Assembly (NCBI GenBank): GCA_963556695.1 | Contig: CAUWAG010000012.1 | Location: forward strand, 1,116,001 to 1,180,000 | Direction of reading: 5' to 3' | DNA: 64,000 bases | Source: Anthostomella pinea | Taxonomy: Eukaryota; Ascomycota; Sordariomycetes; Xylariales; Xylariaceae | In this document: in pieces, positions 21,300-33,018 of the stretch | Numbering within the stretch: position 1 is the stretch's first letter | Layout: each line of letters opens with the position of its first letter | The notes under the pieces: model-generated | What the model saw: the letters and a program-made list of their open reading frames with translations, nothing else | Databases searched by the model: none | Told to the model about the DNA's origin: nothing | Translations under genes and position numbers: made by a program

Positions 21300-23016
21300 A
21301 TGGCTCCACACACGCGCACAAAGCGTGCACGCAATGTCGCGTCAACGCCTCATCCATCTATGAAAGCCACCTCTGATAATATTCCTCCTCTAGCCAAAGG
21401 CGATAGCCTCGGCGGCAGTCACGAATCTGAGAGTGTTAGACACGAGACCGACGATCCGGAAAGTCAAGAAATAAAGACACTAGCACCCCAGTACCCACTG
21501 TACGGCTCGGGTGGGCGAATGTCTGGGCGAGAACCATCACGGACGCCGACGCCGGAGCCCTATGATCCCGAAACCTATACGGCCTGGTATCGGAAGCATT
21601 ATGGCGAAGAGCTGTACGCAATCGTAGAGTGCGAGCAGATGCCAGCACCATGCACCTACGATCCTGACACGTACGATCCTTATGCGCGAATGCCCTGGAC
21701 GCCCGAATCAGAGCCCTATCATCCTGAGAACTATGCGGCATGGGGCAGAGAGCGTTTTGGCGAAGAGTGGTACTAATTACGAAAGACCATGCTCGAGCAA
21801 AGGAACATATCTTCAGTATGATCCAATCTACAAAGAACGCCAGAAAGCCCTAAGGATAATGGAACACCAGGTGGAGAGGCGACCGTTCGAGCCGGGACTT
21901 CGAGCTGGCGGGATACGTGATGCAGGGTGGAAGCGCTTGTGGGCTCGACTTTCCAAGGACTTAGGCGTCGATAACCACACATCTCAAACACCGTCAAAGG
22001 GCAACGACGACAGCGAAACCGACCTCAGCGGGTACAACACATACGCCCCAACCCCCGAACCTCGCGAGCCAACGCCTCTCCCCGACGATCCATGGGAGCG
22101 ACTGGAGTACGACCGGGGACGTCTCCACTGGGACAAGGAGAGGTATCAATTTGGAAAGATTTTCCTTAACGAGTCCCTCATAGATGGGGCTAGGACGAGG
22201 AATAAAAATGAGCCAGGCGACAGGCAAGCCCGCAAGAAACGCGAGACAATGGAAAGCTTTCGCTACGTAGATCCTGCTCGGTTCTCTCTTGAATATCGCC
22301 ATTTTCAAGGCCACATTGATCTCCCAAAGAAAGGCTGGACGCAGGAGGAGATCAATGCTATGTATGATGCTGAAGTTGGCATAGTTGAATGACGACGGAA
22401 GAACCCTGCGCCAAAGGGATCTGGTGATTTGAATAAGGCAGCCACCCCAGAGGAGAGAGCCGTTTCGATTAGCTGGTTACGGAAGCACAATGCCGCATGG
22501 ATTCGTTTCTACGGAGAGCTTCCACCCAAGGGGTCAGGTCCTTCCGGTATGTCAGCCACCCAGGAGGAAGATGACGCAAAGGGAACTTGGCGCAAGAATA
22601 TTCACGCTCGCGTCTCTGGCCAGCAACGAGAAGCCCAGCCCAGCCCCATAGGCAATGCTTCAGCTACCAGAGTGGCATTGAAACCGCGGGTTTCATCTCG
22701 ACAAACGAAGAACCCCCTACGCCAGGCTCGCGGCGGTCGAATCACGAAAAATACAAGGTTGCCACCCGATCGAGACCGTGGACCGTCTACTCCCGACGAC
22801 AACACACAAACAGGACCCCAATACCGCAATAAACAGCGCAAGAGTTACAAGAAGGAGCGGGCAAGCCGAAGGCTCGCAGGAGAGTTGCCTGAATATGGGA
22901 TGCTGCTAGGACAAGGTGTAGCAGAGCCACTCACAGGGCCTCCTCGACACAGCTTTCGACCACCCGCCAAACGAGTAGCTCGAGGCGTCGCAGCGACAAG
23001 CTCTCGAAAAAGCTAG
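21300..23016 (+). pseudogene. Orphan gene broken by two nonsense codons and a frame change
   Basis: Three consecutive coding-like pieces. The first (21300-21776) starts MAPHTRTKRARNVASTPHP and has a repeated motif YDPETYTAWYRKHYGEELY / YHPENYAAWGRERFGEEWY. The second (about 21820-22392) includes YDPIYKERQKALRIMEHQV, RRPFEPG and DPWERLEYDRGRLHWDKE. The third (22393-23016) is basic and probably disordered (KRVARGVAATSSRK end). The stops are TAA 21774-21776 and TGA 22390-22392, the latter in frame with the third piece and explained by CGA to TGA. A frame change lies near 21810. I do not recognise the family. Aromatic/Tyr-Pro rich repeats suggest a structural or binding role, no more. Confidence 0.5.
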
Positions 23017-23320
23017 CGGCAGTGAGAAGAGCAAGACCAGGGGACTTGAAACTGCCTTTGATAATTCCGGTCGAACTTTCCGACTTCAAAAATGGAAATA
23101 CCCCGGGGAGATATGTCCCACCAGTAGTGCTACGTTCCCCTGCACATAATGCTGCCTGAAACGAGGCTTATGAGGACGGCGGTGGTACTACGGACCCGCC
23201 GTGCACTGTCGACTTCTCGCGGCTTGCATCATTCCACGCATTGTAACTCATAAGAGTCACCGCCTTAAAATGCGGGACTTTCCCGCTGATCTCCGGTCAC
23301 TAGATACACGGGTTGAAGCT

Positions 23321-23480
23321 CGAGCTGCTATGAAGGATTGTGCCAGAGGCAGTGACGTGGTGTGATACACATGCATGGGATTGAGTGAGGCTGGCTATGA
23401 GTCACTTGTGACCACTCATTTACGTACATGTCAGAAGCAAGGAAACACCAAGCTAGGACGCTAAGCTCATTCTCCGCCCT
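23321..23480 (+). repeat. Dispersed repeat Y, copy 1
   Basis: About 160 bp, matching 38484-38644 in inverted orientation with scattered transitions. It contains CATGCATGGGATT and ACTCATTTACGTACATGTCAG. No coding content. It may be part of a solo LTR or MITE. Ends are not clean inverted repeats. Confidence 0.65.
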
Positions 23481-23698
23481 GCATAACCACCGATGCAAGT
23501 ACCCAAGCGCTGATCCCTCAACGGTAACCTTGGCGAGACTGACGCCAGTATAAGTACGTGAGGTGGAAAGGATACTTCATATTTAGTGTAAATCGTACCT
23601 AGCGGGATGTAAATCTGCCGCCTTGCGATATTAGGCCGCAAGATACACATTCCCGATAGTGAAAACGAACACGTCTCCTTTCCCTAAGGTCTTGAGCC

Positions 23699-23740
23699 GT
23701 CACGACGGCGACGACGACTTCGAGGTCGCCGTCGTCGTCA
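23699..23740. other. GC-rich perfect-arm hairpin (CGACGGCGAC / GTCGCCGTCG)
   Basis: The bases GTCACGACGGCGAC and GTCGCCGTCGTCGTCAC around a GACGACTTCGAG loop form a strong hairpin in otherwise AT-rich DNA. No polyT follows and no gene ends here. It may be the core of an element or a recombination relic. Confidence 0.5.
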
Positions 23741-24151
23741 CTGAGCTGTTGTCGCCTGTCTCTAAGCCGGATCTCCCGTATTCTCCTATTACAGCCAAAA
23801 ACAGCTGTTGTTAGATGGAACGCTGCACTGGGCTTGGTTTTATGGCTGGAATATGACTTGTTGGAGCGCTACTAGGATAGGATACGGTCCTTACTCAGGA
23901 AAGAAAGTTTGGCTAGGAATGGGTCTTGTCGAATCGATGGTAGAGCGATCCTTTCATGATCGCTGCGTGGTCGGGAGGGAGGCTCGGGCCGAGTATCGAG
24001 CCAGACGAATACGCGGTGAAAGCCAGATAGCAGTGGTTAAGAAAAGCCATGATAAGGGTGCACACTTTGAGTGTTCTTTGGTTCTGGCGATCTTTGAGGG
24101 TTCATATTGCGAGTTGTGAATGACAAACTCCGGTGACAGAGTTATCTTCCT

Positions 24152-24745
24152 AGCGAGCCACTGAAACCCCAGGTCCAGGCTCAAATCGGGGGACCCGACG
24201 GAGGTGACGCAAGCCAACCGCCGTCATCGTGCGCGGCAAGCCTTTAAGTGCAACTGCCGCCTATTGGGTCCCTGGCGCCTGCGTACCCATAGCTACCAAT
24301 AGCGACTCGGGTACGAGGCACGCTGGGTTGATCCATGACTTATGGTTTCACTATTATCCCAGCCACCGGCACATAGGCTGTCAAATAAGTCAAGAGGCGA
24401 CTAGGATTAGTTGGCTGTGAGTAATCCATAACATCCATAATGACCTAGCAGGGAGCAGTATTATATATTAAGTCTCGTTCGCGCTTCCGAGTCGACTTGT
24501 GTTTGTACCCCGGCTGGTTCCTACGTGATGTGACGCCGAAGTGAGTGCACCACTAGGATGACTCATGGTCAGACCACGATCCAGAGGGACTGTTAACCCT
24601 ATTGAGGCAGACACCCTGGATCCAACGGTTTCATACAGGGGGTGGTGGCAGCCTTACCACCATTTGTGAATCAATCGTTCCAGCAGTGGCGCACGTCAGA
24701 GCTGCCCTGATTTGGCATAGGATGAAGCATTGTGCAATTGCTACG
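24152..24745 (+). repeat. Dispersed repeat Z, copy 1 (about 595 bp)
   Basis: Direct repeat of 43620-44215, 19.5 kb away, about 85-90% similar by eye across the full length. Non-coding. Includes ATCGGGGGACCCGACGGAGG and a TATA-like TATTATATATTA tract about halfway. No terminal repeats or TSD were recognised. It could be an LTR of a large element or a degenerate segmental copy. Confidence 0.75.
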
Positions 24746-25009
24746 CCGGTCATCTAGATATTCCCTTGATGTCTGTTCTTGGCAAGCTATACGAATTCTG
24801 TCGTATTACATGCAGATATGTGGAAGCCACTCACTGTTAGACGCCACGTAGAACTTGTCAGAAACCGCCCCCGTTTTTAGTTGAACATATAAATACTGAG
24901 GAATCATCCTTGTGTGACCTCGACGCTTAATTTTTAGCCATCCAAGTTCACCCACCCCGCCAAGAACAGAAGGGTATATCCTCCCGCAAATCCGCCCAAT
25001 ACCGTGAAA

Positions 25010-25328
25010 ATGAGTCCTAGCAGGCCAGAACAACTCGGGCAGCAGACCGCATTTGCGCCATCATTTCCCGAACCCGGAGACGATGGAACCCGGTCCATGT
25101 CCTTTTCGGCATCGAGACTAAGCTCCAATCAGCTGAAAGAATACCTCGACAGTAACTTTCCCGGCCAATACTCCGTCAAGGTACGATGAAAACGGCAGTG
25201 GAATCTCAGGTGTTAACGCTCTTAGTGAAATGTTGACATTTTAGAAGCTAAAACGCAACGAGTTCACGGTCAGTATAAAAGGGAAATCTAGTCAAAATAA
25301 GGCGAGTATACAGCCCATTCAAGCTTGA
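25010..25328 (+). CDS. Small hypothetical protein, two exons
   Basis: Exon 1 (25010-25180) encodes MSPSRPEQLGQQ ... SSNQLKEYLDSNFPGQYSVK with coding-like composition. A 64-nt GT..AG intron (25181-25244, with GTTAAC) leads to KLKRNEFTVSIKGK and a stop at 25326. The model gives about 84 residues. The region to 25524 has another coding-like stretch (NGWVTVTLKGKVHIDHRWRH) that may be a further exon or a duplicated fragment, but I could not connect it in frame. Function unknown. Confidence 0.35.
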
Positions 25329-25830
25329 AGTTGCCTATGGTTTGGCTAACGGGTGGGTGACAGTGACCCTCAAAGGCAAGGTCCACATTGATCATCGGTG
25401 GAGGCATTGGGACCATTGGTTCCCTTGCAACTCCAAGTCGCTACGGCCACATGCGGCTGCTTTGTTTGCTTTGTTTCAGGAGCTTGTTCCTTCTGTTGGG
25501 CCCGTAACAGATGCTGGTTGTTGAGGGCCAATACACATATGGGTGGACATTGTTGTATTGGAGATGCTTGAGGTGTGTGAAGCTATCTCGGCTTGCTAGC
25601 TACATATCTGGGGAGCAGGGCAACGGTGGTCTGTGCACCGTGATTGGCCTGAGGCCACAACAGCAGTCTTTAAATTCCTGGCATATCCAAGTTCAAACAG
25701 CTTGATTCAAGCTGCAGGGTAAGATTTATGGAACTTATGCTCCTGCTTCATGTGCGAGTGCACTACAAAAGAAAGAGATGTAAAACAGATCCCCCAGACG
25801 CCACCCAAATAAAGAAAAATACAAATGCCA

Positions 25831-26799
25831 TCAATGGCGAGGGCAGATGCCGCCATAAAACTCGGTGGCTAGGAGTAGGTCTCGGTACACTGTAGGAGTG
25901 GACATGATATCACGCAGGTAGCGTTGCCATTCCGGCCTGGTAGGCCGCCTGGAGGGGCCCAGGGGCCATCTCTTGTACTGCTCGATGGATTTCTGGCAGT
26001 GGACGATGTGTTCCGGAGCCTTTGCCCTCCCACAAGAGCATTCCTGGTTGGCGTTTATATGCTCAAACTTGTCGTGGTACCAGGCAAAGTCGCCGTGTCC
26101 TGTGCGGGTAGCTAGGTAGTGATATAGTGCTGGCCTGGTTAGGACCTGCAGCTCCTCGTGGCAGCGTAAGTGGTACTCAAGGTTCCAGTCCTTGTAGCGA
26201 GATGATAGCGTTGTTTGCGCCTTGTCCCACCATTTCTCACGAGCTGTAGCTCTTTTTATTCGCGCCATGGACTTGATGCTGTAAGCTGTGGGCGTACAGT
26301 CACTGTCGATGTCAGGCAGCTTAGAGCCAGCCTTGGCCAGCCTGTCTGCAAGCTCGTTGCCTTTTACGTCGCAGTGGCCAGGACACCATTGAACAGTGAC
26401 GTCCCGGATCTCTGCCGCAGTGTGGAACTTTAGGTAGGCCCACTGACAGGACACTGCGGCGTTGCCGCAGAGCCCCCAGATTGTTCCTGTATTATCCACG
26501 CATACCCAAATCCGGCGCTGGCTCAGCTCCGGAGGGGCCTTGATCACGTACTGGAGCCCTTTCCATGCTCCTACCACTTCTGCGTCGAATACGATAGAGC
26601 ACGGGTGTAGGCGGCCCTTGTTTGAGGCGACTAAGTGCCCGCCCTGGTAGACCGCGTAGCAGTATCCTACGTATATATCCTCCTTGGATCTGTCTGAGAA
26701 TACTACCACAGGTTGGAATCGCCTAGAAGGAGGGGAATGGGTGGGAGTTGGAGTGGATTGGACATCTTGAAAGTCGAAATCCAATGTGAATCTTGGCAA
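25831..26799 (-). CDS. LINE-type RNase H with zinc knuckle, stand-alone frame
   Basis: A single open frame of 322 residues. All four RNase H acidic positions are present: VVVFSDRS (Asp), FDAEVVGAWKGL (Glu), WVCVDNTG (Asp) and WCPGHCDVKGNELAD (Asp). Then comes the C-terminal LINE tail with RTGHGDFAWYH and the CSCGRAKAPEHIVHC knuckle. It corresponds to the last third of a Tad-like LINE ORF2, but starts with its own Met just before the domain and has no RT upstream. Either a 5'-truncated LINE with a fortuitously intact tail or an expressed stand-alone RNase H. A fragment of the same family is at 38130-38290. Confidence 0.8.
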   Translation of the reverse strand: MPRFTLDFDFQDVQSTPTPTHSPPSRRFQPVVVFSDRSKEDIYVGYCYAVYQGGHLVASNKGRLHPCSIVFDAEVVGAWKGLQYVIKAPPELSQRRIWVCVDNTGTIWGLCGNAAVSCQWAYLKFHTAAEIRDVTVQWCPGHCDVKGNELADRLAKAGSKLPDIDSDCTPTAYSIKSMARIKRATAREKWWDKAQTTLSSRYKDWNLEYHLRCHEELQVLTRPALYHYLATRTGHGDFAWYHDKFEHINANQECSCGRAKAPEHIVHCQKSIEQYKRWPLGPSRRPTRPEWQRYLRDIMSTPTVYRDLLLATEFYGGICPRH

Positions 26800-27059
26800 G
26801 ACCAGTCGGAAATGCGTTGTAGATGTCGGAAGAAGGGAGGTGACGGAGAATGACGAGTGCGGAAGAGGGCAAGTAGCTAGAATCTTCGAATCGCAAGGGT
26901 GGCTCTCTCGTCAGAGCAGCTAGAACCCTTAGAATCGCGACGAGCAGCCTTTTGCCTACGCGATAAAGTACTGCGATAAGGAAAAACGAAGATGAAGGAT
27001 GAGGATCTCACCAGATTCGGCATCAGACGAATGATGCGCGAAGCGCGAGGGGTCATAAC

Positions 27060-27243
27060 CTGTTGGCAGTGTGGTGTTGCCGTGAACAATGTTGTTGTTG
27101 TTGTGCTACTGCTACAGCTGACAGCTACGCGGAAGGCCTGATCTAGCTACAGGGCACGGACCACGTGACCTCCAATACAAGGCGAACCAGAGTTTGTCAT
27201 CCGGGCCAAACATTTGAACCAATGGAACGCCAATGCCACAACA
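27060..27243 (-). repeat. Putative Copia LTR upstream of the RNase H frame
   Basis: On the minus strand a 184-bp block starts TGTTGTGGC and ends CTGCCAACA, and is followed by GGTTATGACCCC, nearly the same post-LTR sequence as in the element at 7180 (GGTTATGAGCCC). It has a CACGTGGTCC motif like that LTR. It reads as a 5' LTR plus primer site, yet no gag follows: after about 260 bp comes the RNase H frame. Confidence 0.55.
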
Positions 27244-28255
27244 GTATCCCGCGAGGGCGAGGCAGGCTATGATAACGCAATATAGGAGACGGCTGCATGA
27301 CTACGCGAAACTTGGCGGGTGACAAGCTGCCCAGTGCCCCCTTGTTTGTGACTGCGACCTGCTTGCAACCAACAGACTACGGTCACCTTCGCCACAGAGC
27401 CCGTCAAGCTCAATCCGGTACGGCCCGATCGACATGCAGCGCCCAGCTCTGCATGCCGCCAGCAGCCTTTGGTCCACTCTTGCCATTGAAGAGATCGCCA
27501 GCCTTATATCGTGCCAGTAATCAATACCCCATATTCTCCCAGCCATCTCATTCCCCCCACACCCCCCCGCCTCTTTCGGCACACTCCTCGTGGTGAGCAG
27601 GGTAGATACTGTACCACCACAGGGCGCAAGCCTGTGACGAACCGCCATGGAAACGGATGTGGTAATCGCCTGACTCTCATGCATGCCACGCATGATAAGG
27701 CGTGGCGAGAGTATATGGAAATAGCAAGGAACCTAGAGCGACCCCTTAGACATGGTTGTAAGCAAAGCAGCAGGCTGTTACAGACTGGCTGGCCGTGGGT
27801 GCGCATGCTCGTCTACCCCAACCCCCACCAAATCCCAATAGGCGCCCGCTGCAACCCACCCCTGGCCGGCTTGACGTTGTCTCCCAGCCAACGGGAGACC
27901 ATATCATACGACCGAGGACATGCAACAGCGACCGCAGACGAATCGCATTTCATTAGTTTTCAGCCCCCAAGCCTAAGCTCAGGAGACACCATGTCATATC
28001 GGCCGCGGTGGCACAGTAGGATCTCAATGGGCGCGGGAGCAAGCCCCTGGGGTGGGCATGTTCGACGACCCTACCCGTTTTATTGCATACCACGGAGTCC
28101 TCCTGCTTCTCCTCAGCTGTCGTTACTTCCACGGGGATCAACTGGCTGCGCAAAGCGGTGATTCTGTGCTGTACTCCACCCTCCTCAAGCGCACCGCTAT
28201 TCTCGTACTACCTGGATCTCGACAATATCACCGAGCCGACTTGCACTGCTTCAAG
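27244..28255. other. Spacer and probable promoter of the FHA-kinase
   Basis: No conserved coding sequence. Overlapping short frames on both strands lack domain text. The open frame of the kinase extends upstream to 28052, but I place the start at 28256, so the last few hundred bases are taken as promoter/5' UTR. Confidence 0.4.
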
Positions 28256-30602
28256 ATGTATGATCCGGATGTTATCCTTTACCTCTACCCGAATAAGGGT
28301 CAGGGCAGAGAGAGCGGGATCGACGCCATCAATATGCCTGCCAACCGCTCACTATACCTCCCTCCCCGACGGCACATTGATCCGCTCAAACTATCGCCCG
28401 AAACCGACAGTCGCTCTGTCAGGGAGGCAACGGAGCCTCCAGAAGAAGATGATGACCTCTCGCGCCTGCCCTGTGCAGCATTCAGATTCAGCAGGCCCCC
28501 CAAGACTCATCGCGGCTCGGTGTCAGGACGAAACCCGGACGCAGACTTTGTTTTGCCCTCCCTGAAAGGCGTCAGTTGGGAGCATTTCACGGTGACCTTC
28601 GACGAAAAGCACCACGTGATCATCAAGGATCTGCTCTCCACAGTTGGGACGCGGGTCATTTATGACGACGAGGAAGGCCAGCGAGGACGCGGTGTTGCCT
28701 GGAGTACCCGTGGCCCAGCCCTCGTGCAGGGCAAACTGCCCGTCCTCAAGGTCGTTGGAAACCTCCAGTTCAGGATGGTCGTGCCAGACCACGACATAAA
28801 CTCCCAGACATACATCGACGACGTCAAGCGGTACCTCCAGGGGACGACGCCTGCCGAAGGCCTCCTCTCGGACCTCAAACTCATCAATCGCCCGCAAACC
28901 GAGCTTCCGACCCCCGGCGAGGCCCACACCCCATCTGCACAGGCTCCCGGGCCGATACTCTGGAAGAAGGAGCTGGGCAAAGGGAGCTTTGCGGTGGTAA
29001 GCTACGCCTGGGATGTGACTAGCAGAGCAGAATATGCCCTGAAGGAGCCCCTGCCGAGCAAACGGGTAGAATGGAAAAGAAAGGACTGGGAGAAGGAGGC
29101 CAGGATCATGGCGGGCATTTCTCATGTGAGTATTCCATTCCTGCAACATCCATTCTCTGGCTGCGCTGACTGATAGTTTTCTTTTCACCCAGGACCATAT
29201 CCTCGCCTTGAGGCATGCGAAGCTCGACCCCCGGCCCGAGCTATACTTTGAGTACGTCCCGGGGGGCACTCTCGAAGACATTTTGTCTACGACGCGCTTC
29301 CAGAAGAAACAGGTCGCTATCCAGCTGCTTGACGGCCTCAAGTACCTCCACGGACAGCCGACGCCAATCGTCCATCGCGACGTCAAGCCGGAGAACGTGC
29401 TGGTCCAGCGCTGGGGCCCCGACGAAATCCACGTCAAGCTCGCCGACTTTGGTTTGTCAAAGCAGTCGGATGCCCTGAAAACCTTCTGTGGTACCGCACT
29501 CTACATCGCTCCAGAGGTTCTCTGCACGCAGACGCCCCTGAGCAAGAACTACACGAAGTACGATTCCATGGTCGACGTCTGGTCTCTCGGCGTGCTACTC
29601 GTCAAGCTGGTGTGCGGTCAGCTGCCCAGGTTCCTCCAGGCCTATGTGACGGCTGGGATGACCTGGGCAGGCGTGATGCAGCAGTTCGTGTCAAGGTACC
29701 TGCTGCACACCGAGGACAAGGACTCGCTGATTTATTTCGCCAACGAATATATGCTGGTGACTGACCCGAAGAAGCGGCAGTCAGCGGAGACGTGCCACGA
29801 TAAGGCACTGCAGCTGTTTGGCCGTGGCGCTCCGGCCCAAGCTCCCGAGCCTTTGTCCCCCATCGCAGAGTGGAATCATTCCCAGAGCTCTTCGGCCGAC
29901 GTCGAGGATAGCGACGAGAACAGCTATAAAGATAGCAACGAGGAGAGCGATAAAGATAGCGATAAGGAGAGCAATCCAGCTACACCCAAAGCTCGGCCGG
30001 CGAGTTTCACTACTGCTTCCGAAGACTCTCGGGCTAGCAAGGCGTCCACCATCCGTCTGAGCCCCGGGAACGGCGAAGAGGGCAGCCAGAACTGGGAGTC
30101 ATCGGATTCGGGATTCTCAGTGCTGGGAAGCGTGAGCCTTATTCGTGACTTAGGCGAGAACGGCTCGGCTTTTATCGACACCTTGCTTGGCATCGAACCG
30201 CTGGACGTGGCATCGTCTGAGTGCTCGGATGCTCCAACTCCAGATACCCTCCCACATATCACTCTGGTCGACGGCGAGCTATGGGTCACAGGAGCAACCA
30301 CTGGAACCCATGATTCGGTTGCAGCCTCGGAGCAGAGCAGGCAAGAGCAGTTGGTGCCTGGCCCAGTCTCTATTGGCTCGGAACTTGGCCGGGCTACCGA
30401 GACCCGCGTCGCGACGGCGGCGAGAGGAGAGGATGATTCAGCTGCCACATCTGCATTATCGCCATCCCGGCGCAAGAGGTCCTGGCCAGGAGGCAAACAA
30501 GGCTCCGTGACTTCGGGTGTCCCGTCTGAGCTCACCGATGGGGATCCAGAAGAGGGAGCTGGTAAACGCAGCAGGGTGCAGCTTGCAGAGACCTCAGCCT
30601 AG
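28256..30602 (+). CDS. FHA-domain serine/threonine protein kinase
   Basis: Two exons, 28256-29125 and 29193-30602, with a 67-nt intron (GTGAGT..CACCCAG), giving 759 residues. An FHA domain lies at about 75-175 (GR at 91-92, SWEH at 107-110) and should bind phosphothreonine. The kinase domain runs from about 236: Gly-loop GKGSFAVV (241-248), ALK Lys263, HRDVKPEN (351-358), LADFG (373-377) and APE (396-398), all intact. A C-terminal tail of about 230 residues is acidic and Ser-rich (SYKDSNEESDKDSDKES) with a basic RRKRSWPGGK, suggesting nuclear location. The architecture resembles checkpoint-type FHA kinases but with one FHA only; it is an expanded fungal family, not a clear Rad53/Dun1 ortholog. 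I chose Met at 28256 (MYDPDVILYLYP) because homologous N-termini of this type start so; 28052 is the alternative. A paralog is at 45951-47654. Confidence 0.88.
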
Positions 30603-31577
30603 GATAGATGAGTTGTTGCATACCGGTTTGACACCAGATTCTTAGATATGTAGACACCGTGCATTATTTCGTATGTAGATTCATCGTTGCGTGGCGATGT
30701 GCTCTAGACGTTCGTGCCTTGTGGTCGTGTTGCGGCGGCGAGTCTGGCTCACAAATCTACACATGGGTCGTTCGGGTTCCCCAGGCTGAGGTCCCTATTT
30801 AGCGTGCAGGCAGCTGCACCTACAGTGGGTCGGCGAAAAAACCGAGCACCCTGCCCCAAACCCGGCGTTTTCTCGCGTTTCCTCCTTCATGCCACGACTA
30901 ACACCACAACTTCAATCATGCCTCGAATATTCAAAAAGTCCTAAAAGATAGAAAGCACACAACACCTCGTCAGCGCAATCGGATTTATGGGAGATTAATG
31001 GGAGGTGGATCCTCTAGGTCTGTGGAGCTCAGTGAGGGAGTGTCAGAGTCGACCTGTCGCGGCATTAAGAAGCGCTTTACCCATCAGGATTACGGCGTTG
31101 TCATAATTAATAGGCTGATCGATTCGATGCCGAAGCGGATCGCGGCGGTCATTGAAGCGAAGGTGTAGTATACGAAGCAGTAAAAAAATATTTAATCATA
31201 AACTACATCTTCATGTACCTATATACCAATTTGCTAAGGATGCGACGCAAAATTGTAGTTATTATGACATCTGGGAGTAGGGCGGTCAATCGGGACCTAT
31301 ATATCGGGCGGGTGGGGTGTTCGGTATTTCTATCACCCCACTGTATAAGGGCTACAGTGGGTTCCAGCCGCAGTCTCCCCTCCTACAGCTGGATCCCTCA
31401 GTGACCCAGCCACCCGCCAAAAAAAAGATATTAAAACGTGCCCAGAGCCGCGCTTTCTTATGCATCCCCATCCGTCCCTCTCTGCCTCTGCCCACCTTCG
31501 CCTTCCCACCACCTTCACCTCCAACCTCCGCCAGCACACGAGGCTATGCTCCCCTGCTCATGTGCTCATCAGAACGC
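30603..31577. other. Spacer between kinase and orphan gene
   Basis: Holds the kinase 3' UTR and the promoter/5' UTR of the gene at 31578. I see no other gene. The CT-rich tract at about 31475-31535 upstream of the ATG is typical of fungal core promoters. Confidence 0.5.
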
Positions 31578-33018
31578 ATGTCATTACACGAGGTTCCCAC
31601 ACCTGTGACTCTCTCAGCCCAAGAGCTGCTCGCCTTTGACGAGGACCAGCTAGTCCAGTTCTTGAACGACAACCGCAATCCGAGCGGCGGTTTCGATATC
31701 TCGCGAGTCGCGGGCGTGGATGGCTTCTCGGTAGGCGAACGCGAGCAGTTCAGCGAGAAGCTGAGGTAACTTCACCCACCCGCCTGTACATCTCTCTCGG
31801 TCCCACGAGACCCGGTCGCTGATCCTGCGTATCTGTAGCGCCGCCGCCACAAAAGCCGGCCCCCTCAATGCCAACGAACTCACGAGACTCCTGGGCTTGT
31901 TCACCGACCCCGACAGTAGTGCCGATACACCATCGGAGGCGCGGAACAGAGAGATCCGGTCTCCAACCTCCAGCCCACCCCCTGAGGGCAACAACCATCG
32001 GTTAGAGGCTTTTTGCCATGACGAGCTGGTAAAGGCTGGTGGCAGGCCGGTGGTGCCTCTCGAGTTTCTGCTTCATGCGGCCAAAGACGCAGGAGCCGAC
32101 ACGGAACAGTTCGAACCTTGGCTGGGCGACACCAACTCGGGCCATCGGGATGGCGATGTAGCACCGGTATTCTCAGCGCAGCTGGAGGATTGGCTGTCAT
32201 TCCAGCACAAATGGCAGTGGGACAACCGCGACCAGACCATCAGGGGCGAGGGCGAGGGCTTCGCTGCTCACTTCGAGTCGCGAAAGAGGAGATATTTGCA
32301 TCAAGGAGAAGTGGATGTGATTTCTGACCCCTTGTTGGAGGACACCGTGAGGCATGCATGGGAGTACGAAGACATGTTCCTAGAGGCGTCTGGAAAGGAG
32401 GGCTTTACTGCATACACACAGGCGGTAAGGCAACGCCTGGCATCTCATAGCTTCACGAAACCGGTCCAGCTTGCCAAGGATCCCCGCCAGCAGGACGTAT
32501 GGACGACATGGGTGGAATATCTCAACTACATCTACTGGTGGCAAGACCACTATACTGCAGCAATGAAAAGATCGAGGCCGCAGTATCACAAGGTATGGGA
32601 CGAACTACGGCGCTTCAATGCATCCCCATCGTCAACTGTATCGACAACAACTAGGACACTTAAAGAACTCGACGCAACTAGGGCCGAACTACAGGCGACA
32701 AGGCAGCAGATCCGCAACTTTATCGGGGGCACAAAGGCATTTCAACGGCAAGAGATAGCTGTACGCCGTCAAGAGCAGCGGGCAAAATGGGTCCTCGAGC
32801 AATTGGCCCTGGTTGAGACTACGGCAGCTCTGGAAATCGAAGCGGCTAAGAACGACCCGGCTGCAAGCGGCCCTAAGAAGAGGAAGCTAAGCAGCGATTG
32901 CGACAGCATCCCACCTCAGCCGGCCAAGAGAAGGAGGGAAAACGCTGATCAATGCGGCTGGGATCAGGATCTAGAGCAAGAAGTGGGAAATGGGCCCGAT
33001 ATGAAAAGACTAAATTAG
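31578..33018 (+). CDS. Orphan Trp-rich, coiled-coil nuclear protein
   Basis: Exons 31578-31765 and 31839-33018, intron 73 nt (GTAACT..CTGTAG), 455 residues. The N-terminus (AQELLAFDEDQLVQFLNDNR) and a compact middle with the aromatic block WTTWVEYLNYIYWWQDHY (about 283-300) are followed by a long coiled coil (about 335-400, RTLKELDATRAELQATRQQ) and a C-terminus with two basic clusters (GPKKRKL, PAKRRRE) that look like nuclear localisation signals. Fungal proteins with this aromatic block and coiled coil exist but are uncharacterised. It is the next gene after the FHA-kinase, same strand, 975 bp away, and both have NLS-like tails; a functional link is only suggested. An upstream in-frame ATG at 31560 is an alternative start. 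Confidence 0.75.

Noticed and set aside
28052..28255. N-terminal extension of the FHA-kinase
   Set aside because: Cys/Leu-rich text without family likeness; the Met at 28256 matches the usual start of such kinases. Kept only as an alternative.
28523..29437. Minus-strand frame of 304 codons across the kinase
   Set aside because: Antisense of the FHA/kinase coding sequence; no domain text of its own.
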